From Cinnamomum chago (lineage: Eukaryota > Streptophyta > Magnoliopsida > Laurales > Lauraceae), in assembly GCA_038049695.1 (NCBI GenBank), contig CP142456.1:71881922-71945921 (forward strand): a DNA stretch of 64,000 bases, read 5' to 3'. The notes beneath the pieces were generated by a model. That model was given only the letters and a program-made list of their open reading frames with translations, had not been told where the DNA came from and made no database searches. The position numbers and the translations under genes were made by a program. Positions 34,503 to 46,206 of this stretch are shown here, in pieces (the first letter of the stretch is position 1; every line of letters starts with the position of its first letter).

Positions 34503-37500
34503 ATGTTAAAGGTCTTATACTGGAACTGTAGGGGAATTGTCAATCTCCCTACCATTAGAGCCTTGGCAAATCTAGTTCGCAACCACCACCCAGACCTGAT
34601 TTTTATCTCTGAACCAATGTCAACCTTCTCCTCCACTACATCTCTTGGCCTATCCAATTTTGGTTTTGATACTTTCCATTCTAACTCCACTTACATTTCT
34701 CCCCCTAATCTATGGTGTTTCTCCAAGTCTTCTCACCTCTTCCTAGCTTCCATATCCAAAGCTTCATGTTAGCATCTCTCCATGCTCCTCCTAAATCAAA
34801 CCTCTGGGCTTTCCTACCTCATCACAGGTGTATATGGTTCCACCAATCCAACTCACAGGAAAGAACTATGGAAAGATCTTATTGATTCATTTTCAACCTC
34901 CAAGCCCTGGTGCGTCTTAGGAGATTTTAATGCCATTCTTGCCCATCATGAAAAACTCAGTCTTCGTCAAGCTTCTCCATCTTCTCTCAAAGACTTCCAA
35001 TCAGCTGTCATGTAAGCTGACCTCTCTGACATCCCCTCCTCTGGAAGCAAATTCACCTGGTCTAACAACAGACAAGGCCTTTCTTATGTTGTAGCCAAAC
35101 TAGATAGAGTTCTAGTTAACTCCCATTGGCTGGATAACTTCTTTGACCCTACTGTCCATCACCTCCCTAGACTATCCTTAGACCATAGCCCCCTCTTACT
35201 TAACCATTCCAATCAATTCATAGCCCCCAAAGCTCCTTTCAGATTCGAAAACAAATGGCTCCTCCACCCTACCTTCCTTGAAGTGGTCGATCTAGTTGGA
35301 GCACTCCTGTTGATGGGAACCCCTAGTTCATCCTCGCCCAAAAACTCAAGTTCCTCAAGCAATCTCTTAAATTATGGAGTAAGACTACTTTTGGCCAAGT
35401 CCACCAAAACATCCTAGATGCAGAGGCTTCCATTCTGAGGTGCCAACATAACCTTGATTCCTCTCCCTCAGAATCCTCTAGACTAGACCTCTTGGCAGCC
35501 AAGCTTAATCTTCATGAAATCCTCAAAGCCCAAGAGATTCACTGGAAGCAAAGATCTAGAATTTCTTGGCTCAAAGAGGGCGACATGAACACCAAGTTCT
35601 TCCATCAATCAGTCAAAGCTAGAAGCTCTTTCAACAAAATCAATCACATTTCTGTCAATGGGTGCCTAACTGATGACCCCCTCATCATCCAAGACCAAGC
35701 AGTGCTCTTCTTCTCTAATCTTTTTAATTCCCATGCAGTCCAGCCCCACCCAATCCTCTTCCAGACTGTGAGCCCAAAAGTCTCAGACTCAGAAAATTCT
35801 TTTCTGGTCTCTATTCCTTCTGACTCTGAAATTAAAGATGCAGTTTTCTCTCTTAAGAAGAGTAGTTCCCCTGGCCCTGATGGCTTCAATGGTGTTTTCT
35901 TCACTTCTACTTGGAGTATCATTAGCCAAACAGTGATCTCAGCAGTGAAATACTTCTTCCAATCCAAAAAACTCCTTAGAGCCTCCAACGCTTACTTCCT
36001 TACTCTCATCCCTAAATCCAACTCCCCTTCCACCTTTGCAGACTTTAGGCCCATCAGCTTGCTAAATTTTTCTTATAAAATCATCTCTAAAATCCTTTCC
36101 TCTAGACTCACCTCTCTCATTCCATCTCTTATCTCCTTAAACCAGGCAGCCTTCATTAAAGGCAGATCTATTCATCACCATTCAGCCATCACCTTTGAGC
36201 TCTTTCAAAAGCTCAAATCTAAGCTCAGTAAAGGCTCCCTCTGCCTCAAACTTGACATTTCCAAAGCCTTTGATAGACTCAATTGGTCCTTCCTCTTCTC
36301 CACCCTCAGATTCTTTAATTTCTCAGAAACCTGGATTTCCCTCATTAAGGAATGCGTTTGTACCTCCAAATGCTCAGTATTGATCAACCGATCTCCCCAA
36401 GGTTTTTTCAGCTCTTCCTGTGGCCTAAGACAAAGTGATCCCCTATCCCCTTACTTGTTCATCATCGCCGAAGAAATCCTTAGCCTCCATCTTCACAACC
36501 TTCAATCCCTTGGCACCATTTCCCCCCTGTCCACCATCCCTCATACCCCTTGTCACCTCCTCTACGCTGATGACATCATCATCCTTATGAAAGGTGTTAC
36601 CTCTGGTGTCCTAGCTCTTCAAGACCTTCTAGAAATTTACCAATCCTCCTCTGGCCAGCACATCAATCTCCTTAAGAGCCAGCTTTTCATAGGTAAATGT
36701 GGTAATAGAAGGAAGGCAAGGATATGTTCCATCCTTGGTCTTCAAGAAAGCCAGGCTCAACTTAAATACGTGGGATTCCCGATTGTTTTTTGCTCCCCCA
36801 AGCGTGTTCACTTCCTCCCCCTGCTGGACTCAATTAACGTAAGACTCACAGCCTGGAAAGTTAGATATCTCTCCTTTGCAGGTCGGCTTATCCTCATCAA
36901 GCATGTCCTCTCCTGCATTCTTATGCATTGTGCTTCTATTCTTCCCCTTCCAATCTCTCTCTGCAAGGACATAGAGCGCCTGATGAGGAACTTCCTCTAG
37001 TCAGGCAATGCTACATCCTCCAAAACCAGCTATGTGAACTGGTCCCAAGTTACCCTCCCAAAGTAGGAAGGAGGCCTTGGTATTAGAAGAATTACTGAAG
37101 TCAATGATGCATCCCTCATCAAGCTAGGCTGGCAAGCTTCCTCCATGAATTCTATCTGGTCTTCTTGGTTCAAGAACCGTTACTTCAAAACAACAACATC
37201 TGGAACCCAGCCAACACTCAATATGGCTCCTGTATCTGGAAACGTATCCGTCGCCTTGCTCACTTCATTCATCAAGGCAGTGCCTGGACATTTGGTAATG
37301 GCGAAGATATCAACCTCTGGCATGACAATTGGTGTGGAGACAAGCCACTTGCTGAAGTCTGCCCCAATCTGCAACTCCCTCTGAACCAGCGGCTTGCATC
37401 CCTCTTCTTCTCAGGCAATTGGCATATCCCTCCTAATCTGCCAATAGCAGTCCAAGACCTGCTCTCCTCAACAACCGCCCTCCTCTCTCCAAGTTCTTCT

Positions 37501-38082
37501 GCTCGTGACACTCTCTTCTGGAAGGACTCCACAGATGGTCAGATCTCTCAACAAAGTGCTTGGAATGCAGTCAGATACAGAAGCACCATCCCTTCTCAGA
37601 GTCAGCTGTTTTGGCTAGCGTCTGATGCATAATAGAACTCCCACCGAATCTCATCTTCAGCACCTTGGTTTCTCCCTAGCTTCTAGATGCTGCCTCTGCT
37701 TCAACGGAATTGACTCTGCAAACCACATTTTCTTCTCTTGCTCTACAGCTCAATACCTCTGGAAATGGCTTCTCCGGGCAGCAAATATTCTGCATCCTCC
37801 CTCCTGCTCTCCGTCTTCAATCTGGATCTCCCTTTCAAGAGGAAATGATCTTGCAGGCCTTTGCAGGCAAGAAGATCATGGCGTCCACCTTCCTAACAGT
37901 CCTATACTCTCTATGGAAGACAAGAAACTCAACTTTTTTTTACAACCATCACCTCCCCATCAACCAGATCCTAGGCCAGTTGCAGGAAGAAATAAGCTTC
38001 ACTCTGAGAAAGATCAAGGCCCCTGTTGGCAGCCAGCAACTCAATTCCATCTTAAGTTTTTTGAAAATCCCAGCTCCATGAT
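34503..38082 (+). pseudogene. LINE ORF2 (endonuclease - reverse transcriptase - zf-RVT), broken
   Basis: ORF2 nicks the target and reverse-transcribes the LINE RNA. The endonuclease (34503 to about 35260) shows LYWNCRG, LIFISEP, GDFNAIL, FTWSNNR, LDRVL and SLDHSPLL, i.e. the catalytic Glu, Asp-Asn and His motifs. The RT (about 35850-36600) shows SSPGPDGFNG, FRPISLLN, AAFIKGRSI, LKLDISKAFDRLNW, GLRQSDPLSPYLF (Gly to Ser change) and LLYADDIIIL. A zf-RVT region (about 37500-37760) keeps CCLCFNGIDSANHIFFSC. Stops fall at 34770, 35013, about 35321, 36998 and 37063; frame changes fall near 35290, 37190 and 37620. There is no RNase H domain. Confidence 0.92.
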
Positions 38083-38253
38083 CCTGGGCTCCTCCTCTGA
38101 ATGTTGACTGTCTTTCTATGGCCTTCTGGTTTCTGTTTTCTGTTTTTCTCCTCCCCCCATTTGGAGGTTTCTTTTCCTGTTTTGCCGTTCTCTGTATTCT
38201 TCTTTCTCCTCTCTAATACAATTACCCTTTTAACAAAAAAAATGCTGCTTTTG

Positions 38254-40470
38254 GCCTATAAAATTCATCATATTCAACTTTCTTATTGTTGTGTTTTGAT
38301 TCAGCATTTGGAAAATTTGTTAGAGACTTGAGAGACAGCATTTGAAGAATTTGTAATTCTCACCAATTGGGATTCTCAATATTAACGATGACAAACGGGA
38401 AGTTTTTATAATCAGAGCCTTTTCAGCTTCTGGGTCCCACTCTAATGGACAGTTAGCAACACGCGCATTTTTTTTTTTTATCAAGCAGTTGGTCACACAA
38501 TGTAGGATTGCACATCAGCTGGTACAGCCTGGGCCCTTGATTAGCTGAGCTTGCTTTGAGTTCCTTTCACCAGACTAGATTGCCCAGAATATATTTTCTC
38601 AAAGTTTATGCCTTACACAGAATTTTCTTTCGACATGAGGAGAAATGAATCCTATGCAAACAGAACACCTTCAAAGAATAGCCATAGCCACCCCCAGTCC
38701 TCTATATTCCACAGTGTGGTTAAGTTGCTCTCTGCACAAAGTCCGTAACTAGTATCTTGAATGCAATGTAAGCTAGACCCATAAACCCACTAAGTGAAGC
38801 TGCATATTGCCACCCTTTTATCTGAAGTAGATTTAGAAGTGTTCTTCTAAGTAGACTCTATGATAAGCGAATATGATGTTAGAACTTAGAAGCATAACTA
38901 TTATTGGTTAGGTGCAATCGAGTAAGGTTTCTCTCACACAACCAAGTGTATATATGTTTGCATGTTAGTGTGAAAAAAAGTGTATTAGGGTTTAATTGTC
39001 TGCAATAAGAGGAAAGAAAGTGTTTTTCAGTAAGTGTCTTTTTGGTAGAAAGGAGAAAACTCATTAACAAAAGCCAAACAAAACAAACACAAACCGCAAT
39101 CGGAAAATAAGTTTTTTGATATTCTATATAAGACATAATCCAAAAAAAGGACGTCTGAAAAGTCAGCATGAATGCTACATTATATGATACATCCTTCATA
39201 ATTCTTTCTTAAATAAAAAGAAAAAAAGAAAAAAAAACCAATTAAAATGTTAAGGCTCGAAAAATAGCGGTAAGGATGGTATTAAAGCCAGCATATTTGC
39301 CAGCCCTCTTTGGAGCATTAGTAATGGTTTTAAATGTAATTGATGAAAAAAAAATGCTTGCTAGTGAAATAAGAAGTATGCTTTCGAAATGTGGATATAA
39401 GGGTTTACATGTGCCCCTAGGGATTAGTTTTCAGCCGTTCAGAATTGAGTGTCCCTCGGACTCGGGACAAAAGGCTCTCAGGTTGAACTGGGCGGGAGAT
39501 ACCTTGAGTTATCACAAAAAAAAGAAAAAAGAAAAAAAAAAGAAGAGAATAAATACATCTATTATGACTATGTGGACGCCTTTTTTGTTTTTGTTTTTTT
39601 TCCTCAGCTACACACTTAACACACACAAACTCATCCCATCATTCCCATGCCAGCTAAAGAGTTATTGCCTGGACTGCTAAGAGCTGGTTTATCTGGAAGA
39701 ATCTTTAACTGAAATTTCATGCATTGGTGATAAGCCAGGCCTATGGTGGCTTTAGAGATTTTCTATTTGATAAGCACAATTTCAGAAATTCAAGCTTGTG
39801 AAATGGCAGTTATCGCTTTTGAAAATTCTTAAACTTCAACTTATTAGATATTAGGTTGTTTGCAATCAAAATTTGAAATTTTCGGTACAGGCATCATTTA
39901 TGAGAATTTGTACATCCCCCAAAAGATCTCAGGCAGCAAAAACACCAAATAGATAGATCCAACTCTCCTTATTAAACGTCTTCTATTAAAATAACCTACA
40001 TATTACCCCAGTATAAAAGGCGTCGGTTCTTATTTGGTTTCTAGGATCCAAACATGGGCAATCATGTTATTCCTTCACCCAAGGATTGTCCTAACTCACC
40101 TGAGGTCGGCTTTTTTACTCCGGCTACCTCACCTCACCAGCTGTGTAAAGGAAAAAAAATAAATATATATATATATATATATTAGCCAAAAATCTTCCTT
40201 CACTTAGAAACTCAGCTTTGGTATTCAATTTGCATAGATAGAAAGTGTATTTATTAAAATGAAAGGTCTCTTGCTTTTAGATTAACCATGAACAATAGGG
40301 TATGACCAAGAAAAAACTATAAACAAAAGGGTATTTATTTTTATTGGGCTTCCCAACGTCCTGCCTTTCCTAGGTTTGTAGTTTGTAGTTTGTAGTTTGT
40401 AGTTTGTGCTTCGTAGTTTGTACTTCGTAGTGCTTAATCCCCCGAATGGGAAGACAGGGCCGGGGCGGTG
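38254..40470. other. Intergenic, no gene seen
   Basis: AT-rich with A runs (39221-39237, 39519-39541). Nothing recognisable on either strand. Confidence 0.5.
40374..40431. repeat. TTTGTAG heptamer repeat
   Basis: About four exact TTTGTAG units then decayed ones. Similar in length to the plant telomere unit TTTAGGG but with different sequence. Confidence 0.85.
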
Positions 40471-41094
40471 GGCATGTTAATTTTGAAATGACATGATAAT
40501 TTAATAGGCCTCAACCTCTCCCACATATATCTAATAAATGTCTAAAACTTATTATTGCCCCACATTACAAACCTGAAAAAGTCGAAAATAAATATCTCTC
40601 TCTCCAAATAATCCTAAATAAAGTAATATTCCTCCTCCGTTGTAGTATAATTATCCTAATTACTCTACACTTGAATGTGAATTATTAATTTTCAAATCCT
40701 AATCCAAGTCCTAAGCCCTAAACCACATAATATCTACAAGTCCGAAGATTACCCACCATTGGGCACACTTTAAACTTCTTTTCCATACATAAATAAGACA
40801 TACGTAAATTTGGCCTTAAGGTTCATCTGTTTGGATAACTTGAGCTATGTTTAAGTGGAATGTTTTTCTTTCTTGCCATGAGCCCATGACCAACTATAGG
40901 GAATTATTTTTATAGCTAAGGTAAGTGTAAGCAACCAGATTCCTTATATCCAAATAAAATCCATTTGAAAGTCCAAATTGGGTAAATGGGTGCTCACCCA
41001 AATTACTATTTCCTGACATCCAAACACGTAGGATTAAAAAAGATGTTATCTTAGGTTGTTTTGATGATAATGCATTGATGATCACCTACATTTG
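40471..41094 (+). repeat. Dispersed repeat, copy A (inverted partner at 47830-48572)
   Basis: Matches the reverse complement of 47830-48572 along its length: TTAATTTTGAAAT, CCTCTCCCACATATAT, CCTAAGCCCTAAACCACATA, CACCATTGGGCACACTTTAAAC, GTTTGGATAACTTGAG, CAACCAGATTCCTTATATCC and ATCTTAGGTTGTTTTGA occur in the same order. It contains an inner TTTGGAT/ATCCAAA foldback (about 40830-41030). Not coding. Confidence 0.85.
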
Positions 41095-41261
41095 GGAGAG
41101 GTAGTGGGAAGACCCTTCAATTGGGTAGGAGATTTGAGTATAGAAAAAAGTTGTGTCTATTTATATGGAGTTTTTTTATCTTTTGATATTATTAATGTGA
41201 AGAAGTGAGCAAAGTCGAGTAAGAGTTTAGCTTCACCTAAACAAAAATCCTAGGCCCGTCA

Positions 41262-41425
41262 CTGAAGACAACCCACGTAGATGGTAAAAGAGCCCGCACA
41301 AACCGGAAAAAATCCCACACAAGTGGAAAGAAGTGACGCACTAGAGTTCGAACCCTGGCAACCAGGTGAAAATGGCCGCCACTTACCAGTGAGGTAAGTG
41401 GTCATTCTCAGCTTAATCCCTTTGT
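41262..41425 (-). mobile_element. tRNA-derived SINE, copy 1
   Basis: On the minus strand an A box TACCTCACTGG (41396-41386) is followed by a B box GGTTCGAACTC (41354-41344), the internal RNA polymerase III promoter of tRNA-derived SINEs. The body then reads CCACTTGTGTGGG and GCGGGCTCTTTTACC. A second copy is at 57375-57520. Confidence 0.72.
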
Positions 41426-42015
41426 CGCCACCTAAAATGCATGGTACCAATGAGAATGTATGAAAAAAGAGTGTAAAATAATGTCTAAAGAAATTATTTT
41501 AATCCATGATTTAAGGGCATATCTTAACAGCATTTAATTGTGAATTGTTTTGTGAGATTCAATCTGATGATGAAGATGAGCCTGGTGATCGAGTGTAGAA
41601 CGGTTGGATTGATCCTTGAATAAGGTCATATTATTTTCTTTTCTTTTTTTCCTGTTGGTAAAAAGAATGTGGTCATATTAGAAAATGATGATATCGTTTA
41701 ATAGGGCTACCTATGAAATGAACTTAGGGGTTGAAGCAGTCAATAAAATTGACAGTTAAGGGCTAGAGTTATTGTTACCTAAGTTCAACAAATTACCAAG
41801 AGCCATTTATGCAGGGAGGTGGATAGCTTTTTGACAAGACGCGGTGAAAGTTTTTGGTTACGATGTCTTCACTGCAGAAAATCACCCACCAGTCTTTATA
41901 CATGGATTTAAACCGCTCGGCAGCTTTAAAACTCAAATTTTCTCAAAATTAATAAATCATGTTATCTTATGATGAAGAAGAATTTCACTCCAATCCTCAT
42001 TAACCCATGATCTTA

Positions 42016-43901
42016 GGAGGTGTTTGGATAACTTAGAAAGCATATTACAATATCTCACTTTCTTTTAAAAACCTTTATATTACATTATTCAGGGATATGA
42101 GGTATAAGATAATCTTTTGTTACAAAATCTTTTGAGAGAACTACCAAAAAACGGACCCTAGATGACCATTAATCGAAAAACAGGTCACTAGTCAATATCG
42201 CACGGAAGTGATTCCATGTGATCACTTTTATTTATTTTTTTATTAAAAATTTAAAAGTGTGACAATGTCGTCGCTTAATAACCCATTTAAATATGTGACA
42301 ACGTCGTTGCTTAATCGTTGAAATCCCATTTTTTCTATCTTTCTCCCATCGTTTTTCCCCTTTCTCTTACGGTTTCCTTTCCCCATTCCCATTCCCCCCT
42401 AGACTAGTGCTTTCTCTCAAACCCATGTCCTTAGTCACATTTGAATGGGATATTAGAGTAGGATGGGTTCTCAATTTATAGAAGCTGAGTGGGCTGTGGT
42501 GTCTGCGTGTATTGAGGAATATGAACGCAGGGTGGAGGTAAGGAGGGGCGTCTTATCATAAGGGGATCAGGTGGATGCCACATGTATAATTTCTCTTATT
42601 ACATATTCTTGATAATAAATAAATAAAAAAAAGAGAACCAAAGGCAGTCAGTTTTTGCATGCTTTCTCTCAGATTTTCATTTGTCAATTATAATCCATTC
42701 TCCCACTTCATAGTCATTGCATCAGCTCTTGCACTTCCTTATTCATTGATGGACATTTAAGACATTTGAATGTGACTTATTGTTTTATTTATTTCCTTTT
42801 ATTAGTTTAAGAAAGGGGGAAGGGGGAAAGGAAACCACCAGAGAAAGGGGGAAAACAATGGGTGGAAGAAGGGAAAAATGAGAAAAATAGGGTTTCAGGT
42901 GATTCAGTGACGACATCGGCACACATTTAAATTTTTAATAAAAAAAATTGAAGTGGTCACAGGGAACCACTTCCGTACAATATTGACTAGTGGCATGTTT
43001 TTCGGTTAATGGCCATCTAGAGTCTTTTTTTTTGTAGTTTTCTCAAATCTATTCTACATACGAAAGAACTCATGGGCAACCATTAATTATAGTGGCCCAC
43101 TATAATGATCCTTATTACAATTATGACTCCCAATATTAGATTGGCCCCACAATGCTTACAAACTTAATGTGGGGTCCTATCACCATATCACAATTACATA
43201 GCCCTTGTTAATTATCAATATTAGAAAGATCTTTCTAATGTCACACTAGGGACCCTTTATCGTGATTACCAACATTAGGTGGGTCTCGTAGTACCAAAAT
43301 TACCTGAGTTTCTTATTAATTACTAAAATTGAATTGTATGATTGCAGTTAGAACTTTGTCATCATTAAATGGGTCCCACTATTTGATAGCTCCCCTTATG
43401 TTAATGTGACTGCCAATATGAGTTCTCATAGGTAGATTCATCAATGATGCTTGACATTATATAAGCTTTTACAAATAAAAAAAAGATAGGCTCATTTGTA
43501 ATAATCACCATTAGATGTATTACACTATGACTATCAACATTTGGTGGACCTACCTTAATCAAACATCATTTCTTGGATCTTAAGGTTTTAACATTTAATC
43601 CTTTGATTTTTTAACAATAGTGGGTCCTATCATAATTATTAACACAAGTGATTACAAATTATTGGGTCCTGCATTGGGTCAATTGATTATTTTAATTCCA
43701 TTTCTTATTTAGTATATCATCTTGTGAGTTTTTTTTATAAATTGCTAAACACTGCAAAGGTATATTAGAATTTGTAAAAATTTGACAAACACAATAAGTA
43801 ACACAAAATAATAATATGACACTATTTTATTCTATGATAATGAAATCTTATAATATTTAAACTTGTTGATATTATATTATATAGTTATCCAAACACCCCC
43901 C
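42016..43901. mobile_element. PIF/Harbinger-type non-autonomous element (with a nested insertion)
   Basis: Ends are GGAGGTGTTTGGATAACT and, reverse-complemented, GGGGGGTGTTTGGATAACT, flanked by TTA on both sides (42013-42015, 43902-43904), the TSD of PIF/Harbinger. Without the nested Mutator-like element it would be about 965 bp. There is no transposase. Its right part (43080-43700) carries repeated 'CAATATTAGGTGGGTCC'-like phrases. Confidence 0.78.
42134..43044. mobile_element. Mutator-like element (long TIRs), nested
   Basis: About 240-270-bp terminal inverted repeats: left GAGAGAACTACC..CTAGATGACCATTAATCG, right (reverse complement) GAGAAAACTACA..CTAGATGGCCATTAACCG, staying alignable through the CTTTCTC..GGTTTCC block. 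The flanks AAATCTTTT (42125-42133) and AAATCTATT (43045-43053) form a 9-bp TSD with one mismatch, as expected for Mutator. Length is 911 bp and no transposase is present. Confidence 0.85.
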
Positions 43902-43904
43902 TTA

Positions 43905-45055
43905 TTTAGAAAAAGACGGACACTGTTTTTTTAGTTTTTTGAGATTCAATGGTAGAAAGGGTTTGTTTCTTTACAAAATATATTGAGAATTTTAAATTCT
44001 CCAAAAGTTGTCAGTTGATGTTAAATTTCTAAACCTTTCTCTTGGATGAGGCATTTGAAGTTCCAACAAAATGCAATGAGAATAGATTTTCAAAAAACTT
44101 CAGCATTTTAAATAGCTAGATTTTGGGATTCTAACAAAATAAATAAAACATTTCAAATGATAGGGTATAAGCCATCATACCTTGTCCGAAAAAATTCCTA
44201 ACACACCAAATTCTTATCATGAATCTTAGTAAGAAAATAGGCCCAGAAGGACATAACAAGTGGAGGGGTACAAGTACAACCCTCCCTACCTTTTTTCCTT
44301 AAAAAGTCTCCCATGGCTTTGCATATCCATGCTTAGATTTTTGTTTTCTTTTTTATATTACCTCTTAGAGAAAGATTTGCTCCTTACCATGATTTCCATG
44401 ACTTCAGTCCATAACATTTGTGCAACAAAAGGAATTTTCCTTTACTTTTTTTTTTTTTTTTGTAAGAAGAGGAATTTTGCAATATTAGAATGGGAAATTG
44501 TTATGATTCTCCATGTAGTTTACTGTTGTGTTTTTTGTTATTACCTGTTTTTCTCATGGAAAATGAAAAAAAAAAAAAAAACACTAATTTCCCCACATCC
44601 TGCTCCCTAAGTCCACCTATTCCTATGTGCCGCCTACTCCATCTAAATTCTAAACCAATAAGCCATGTGAACAGTGGGCCCCATAAAATTTCAAGCTGTC
44701 TATGATTTGGTGGGGGCAAAATGTCTAGTTAACGAGAGGTTAAGACCAGTGACCACCCAATCAATTTGCTTTCATGCATGCTTCACTCCATCATCCCACG
44801 TGTAAAAGAAGGCATCAATGCACGCGCAGAAGGAGAGTCGCTTTTAACAGTACCTATCCGAAAAGGAATTCATCCGTCGTCGCCAAAAAGGGAAACCCTT
44901 CGGCTCCTCTCTTTTCAAAAATCTATCTTTGAACTCCTCTCCTCTTCTCCTTCCTTCTACACTTTCCTGTATTTCTCTCTCTGGTTTTTTTCTCTTCAGA
45001 CCTTGATTATCTTCTCCTACTTCTAAACCATTTCATTTTCTTCTTCTTGGGAGGA
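43905..45055 (+). promoter_or_regulatory. Upstream region and 5' leader of the PLATZ gene
   Basis: The last 150 bases (about 44905-45055) are CT-rich, typical of a plant 5' UTR. Farther upstream is AT-rich sequence with a T17 run (44445-44461) and an A17 run. No clear TATA box was found. Confidence 0.45.
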
Positions 45056-45155
45056 AAAATGGTGGGTTCATCTTTCCTTTTCATTTGAAGGTCTTGTTAT
45101 GGGTTATCAGCAAAAAGAATGGTTTTTTTATGGTTTTGTGTCTTGGGGTACTTCC

Positions 45156-45338
45156 ATGCAGATAGATTTGCCTTCATTTCTTCATTGGGTAGAACCCCTT
45201 CTCAAAGAGAAGTTCTTCAATCCATGTCTGCTTCATGAGACGTCGAAGAAGAACGAGAAGAACATCTTCTGCTTGGATTGCTGCACCAGCATCTGCCCAC
45301 AATGCATTCACCCTCATCACTCTCATCCCCTTCTGCAA
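45156..45338 (+). CDS. PLATZ exon 1
   Basis: Encodes residues 1-61 with WVEPLLKEKFFNPC and the Cys/His cluster. The donor CTGCAA|GTACTA is phase 0. The start choice is discussed in the gene entry. Confidence 0.85.
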
Positions 45339-46206
45339 GTACTATAAAAAAAAAAAAAAAAACCCTTCTCTTGAAGCTATATATTTCACTTACTTTTTTT
45401 TAACAATCTTTTAGGTGTTCTTGTCTGCAGATAAGAAGATATGTTTATAACGATGTAATTCGGTTAAATGATTTGGAGAAACTAATCGACTGCTCCTTTG
45501 TTCAAGTAATCAACTCCTCATCACTCTCATCCACATCCATTTCCAATCTCTTCTTTTTTTCTTCTATAAAGAAATAACCCCCTCTTCTTAAATTATTACT
45601 ATAATTTTCTTGTTTTTTTTTTTTTTTTTTTATGGGTGTGTAGTCTTATACAACAAACAGTGCAAAGGTGGTATTTTTAAACCAACGTCCTCAATCTGGA
45701 GCCTTCCGAGGCTCTGGGAACTTTTGCAGCAGTTGCAAGAGGAGCTTGCAACACCCATATCTCTTTTGTTCTCTCTCTTGCAAGGTATTAAAAAACAAAT
45801 AAGGAAAGAAACCGACGAAGTATAAATTACATTTCTATCATGTTTCTAATCTTGAGTTCTTCATTTACAGGTGCAGCCTTTGATAAAGAAGAAAAGATTG
45901 CCATCGAAATACTACTGTGAGTACCAGTTCCTGCCCATGAATGAAAGCAGGAAAGAAGAGAAGTTCAGTTTACAAATAACGCCCGATTTAATCCTCGAGT
46001 CGCCGATACTGTTCCGAACATCTTCAAGTGATGGGTCATGGTGCAAAAAGCTCGCGTGTAGGGCCACTCCTGAGTTTGTCGAGAAGAAGAAGAAGAGAAG
46101 AAGCGTTTTGGGCCTTAGAACATCGTTTCGGCCGACATGCTTGCCCGAAACGTCGGTTCATTTGAACCGGCGAAAAGGGATTCCGCAACGATCACCACTG
46201 TACTAA
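45156..46206 (+). CDS. PLATZ-family zinc-finger DNA-binding protein (complete gene, 4 exons)
   Basis: PLATZ proteins are plant-specific zinc-dependent DNA-binding proteins of the nucleus that bind A/T-rich DNA and act in growth and stress regulation. Four exons (45156-45338, 45431-45505, 45644-45784, 45871-46206) join in phase 0 with GT-AG introns to give 244 residues. The N-terminal zinc region reads C24..H27, C39LDCC43, C47PQC50 and H52/H54/H57. Exon 2 gives RRYVYNDVIRLNDLEKLIDC and exon 3 gives FCSSCKRSL (113-121) and FCSLSCK (127-133). A basic KKKKRR patch (205-210) may be a nuclear signal. The end NRRKGIPQRSPLY is the family's usual C-terminus. All signature residues are present, so it looks functional. 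The start is uncertain: ATG 45156 gives the family-like length, ATG 45099 adds 19 residues in frame, and an ATG at 45059-45061 followed by GT could splice to 45162. Confidence 0.93.
45431..45505 (+). CDS. PLATZ exon 2
   Basis: Acceptor TCTGCAG|, donor GTTCAA|GTAATC. Twenty-five codons beginning IRRYVY, the conserved core joining the two zinc regions. Confidence 0.92.
45644..45784 (+). CDS. PLATZ exon 3
   Basis: Acceptor GTGTAG| after a T-rich tract, donor TGCAAG|GTATTA. Forty-seven codons with SYTTNSAKVVFL and the second Cys cluster. Confidence 0.92.
45871..46206 (+). CDS. PLATZ exon 4 with stop codon
   Basis: Acceptor TTACAG|GTGCAG. 111 codons then TAA at 46204-46206. Contains the variable region, the lysine-rich patch and the conserved RRKGIPQRSPL end. 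Confidence 0.92.
   Translation: MQPLIKKKRLPSKYYCEYQFLPMNESRKEEKFSLQITPDLILESPILFRTSSSDGSWCKKLACRATPEFVEKKKKRRSVLGLRTSFRPTCLPETSVHLNRRKGIPQRSPLY

Larger units (their letters stand above)
32441..34509 (+). pseudogene. LINE ORF1 (proline-rich, DUF4283, zinc-knuckle protein)
   Basis: ORF1 proteins of plant L1 elements bind the LINE RNA. The first open frame (32441-33697, 418 aa) is Pro/Ser-rich for about 200 residues. It then shows a DUF4283-like domain (about 215-360, with SLEWIEAKARLWP and PVWVRLSGLPYHCWS) and a partial zinc knuckle CPLCFQSGH (near 376) whose final Cys is absent. Two frame changes follow: one near 33600-33700 and one exactly at a C16 run (33819-33834), after which 33760-34509 stays open to NPC-stop. 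The start is uncertain because another open frame overlaps the Pro-rich region. Confidence 0.8.
32398..38239 (+). mobile_element. Nearly full-length L1-type LINE (5.8 kb), inactive
   Basis: The order is a short 5' leader, ORF1 (nucleic-acid-binding), ORF2 (endonuclease, reverse transcriptase, zf-RVT), a 3' UTR and TAACAAAAAAA, flanked by a 14-bp TSD. ORF2 has at least three in-frame stops and three frameshifts, so it cannot move by itself. The perfect TSD and open 502-codon RT frame suggest fairly recent insertion. It landed 68 bp to the right of the Copia solo LTR. Confidence 0.95.

Noticed and set aside
39276..39680. 134-aa plus-strand ORF
   Set aside because: Crosses an A-rich simple run and has no family-like sequence; probably chance.
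40374..40431. Interstitial telomere repeat
   Set aside because: The unit is TTTGTAG, not TTTAGGG, and it is short.
41344..41396. tRNA gene
   Set aside because: A and B boxes are present but the sequence does not form a cloverleaf; a second copy with the same body shows a SINE family.
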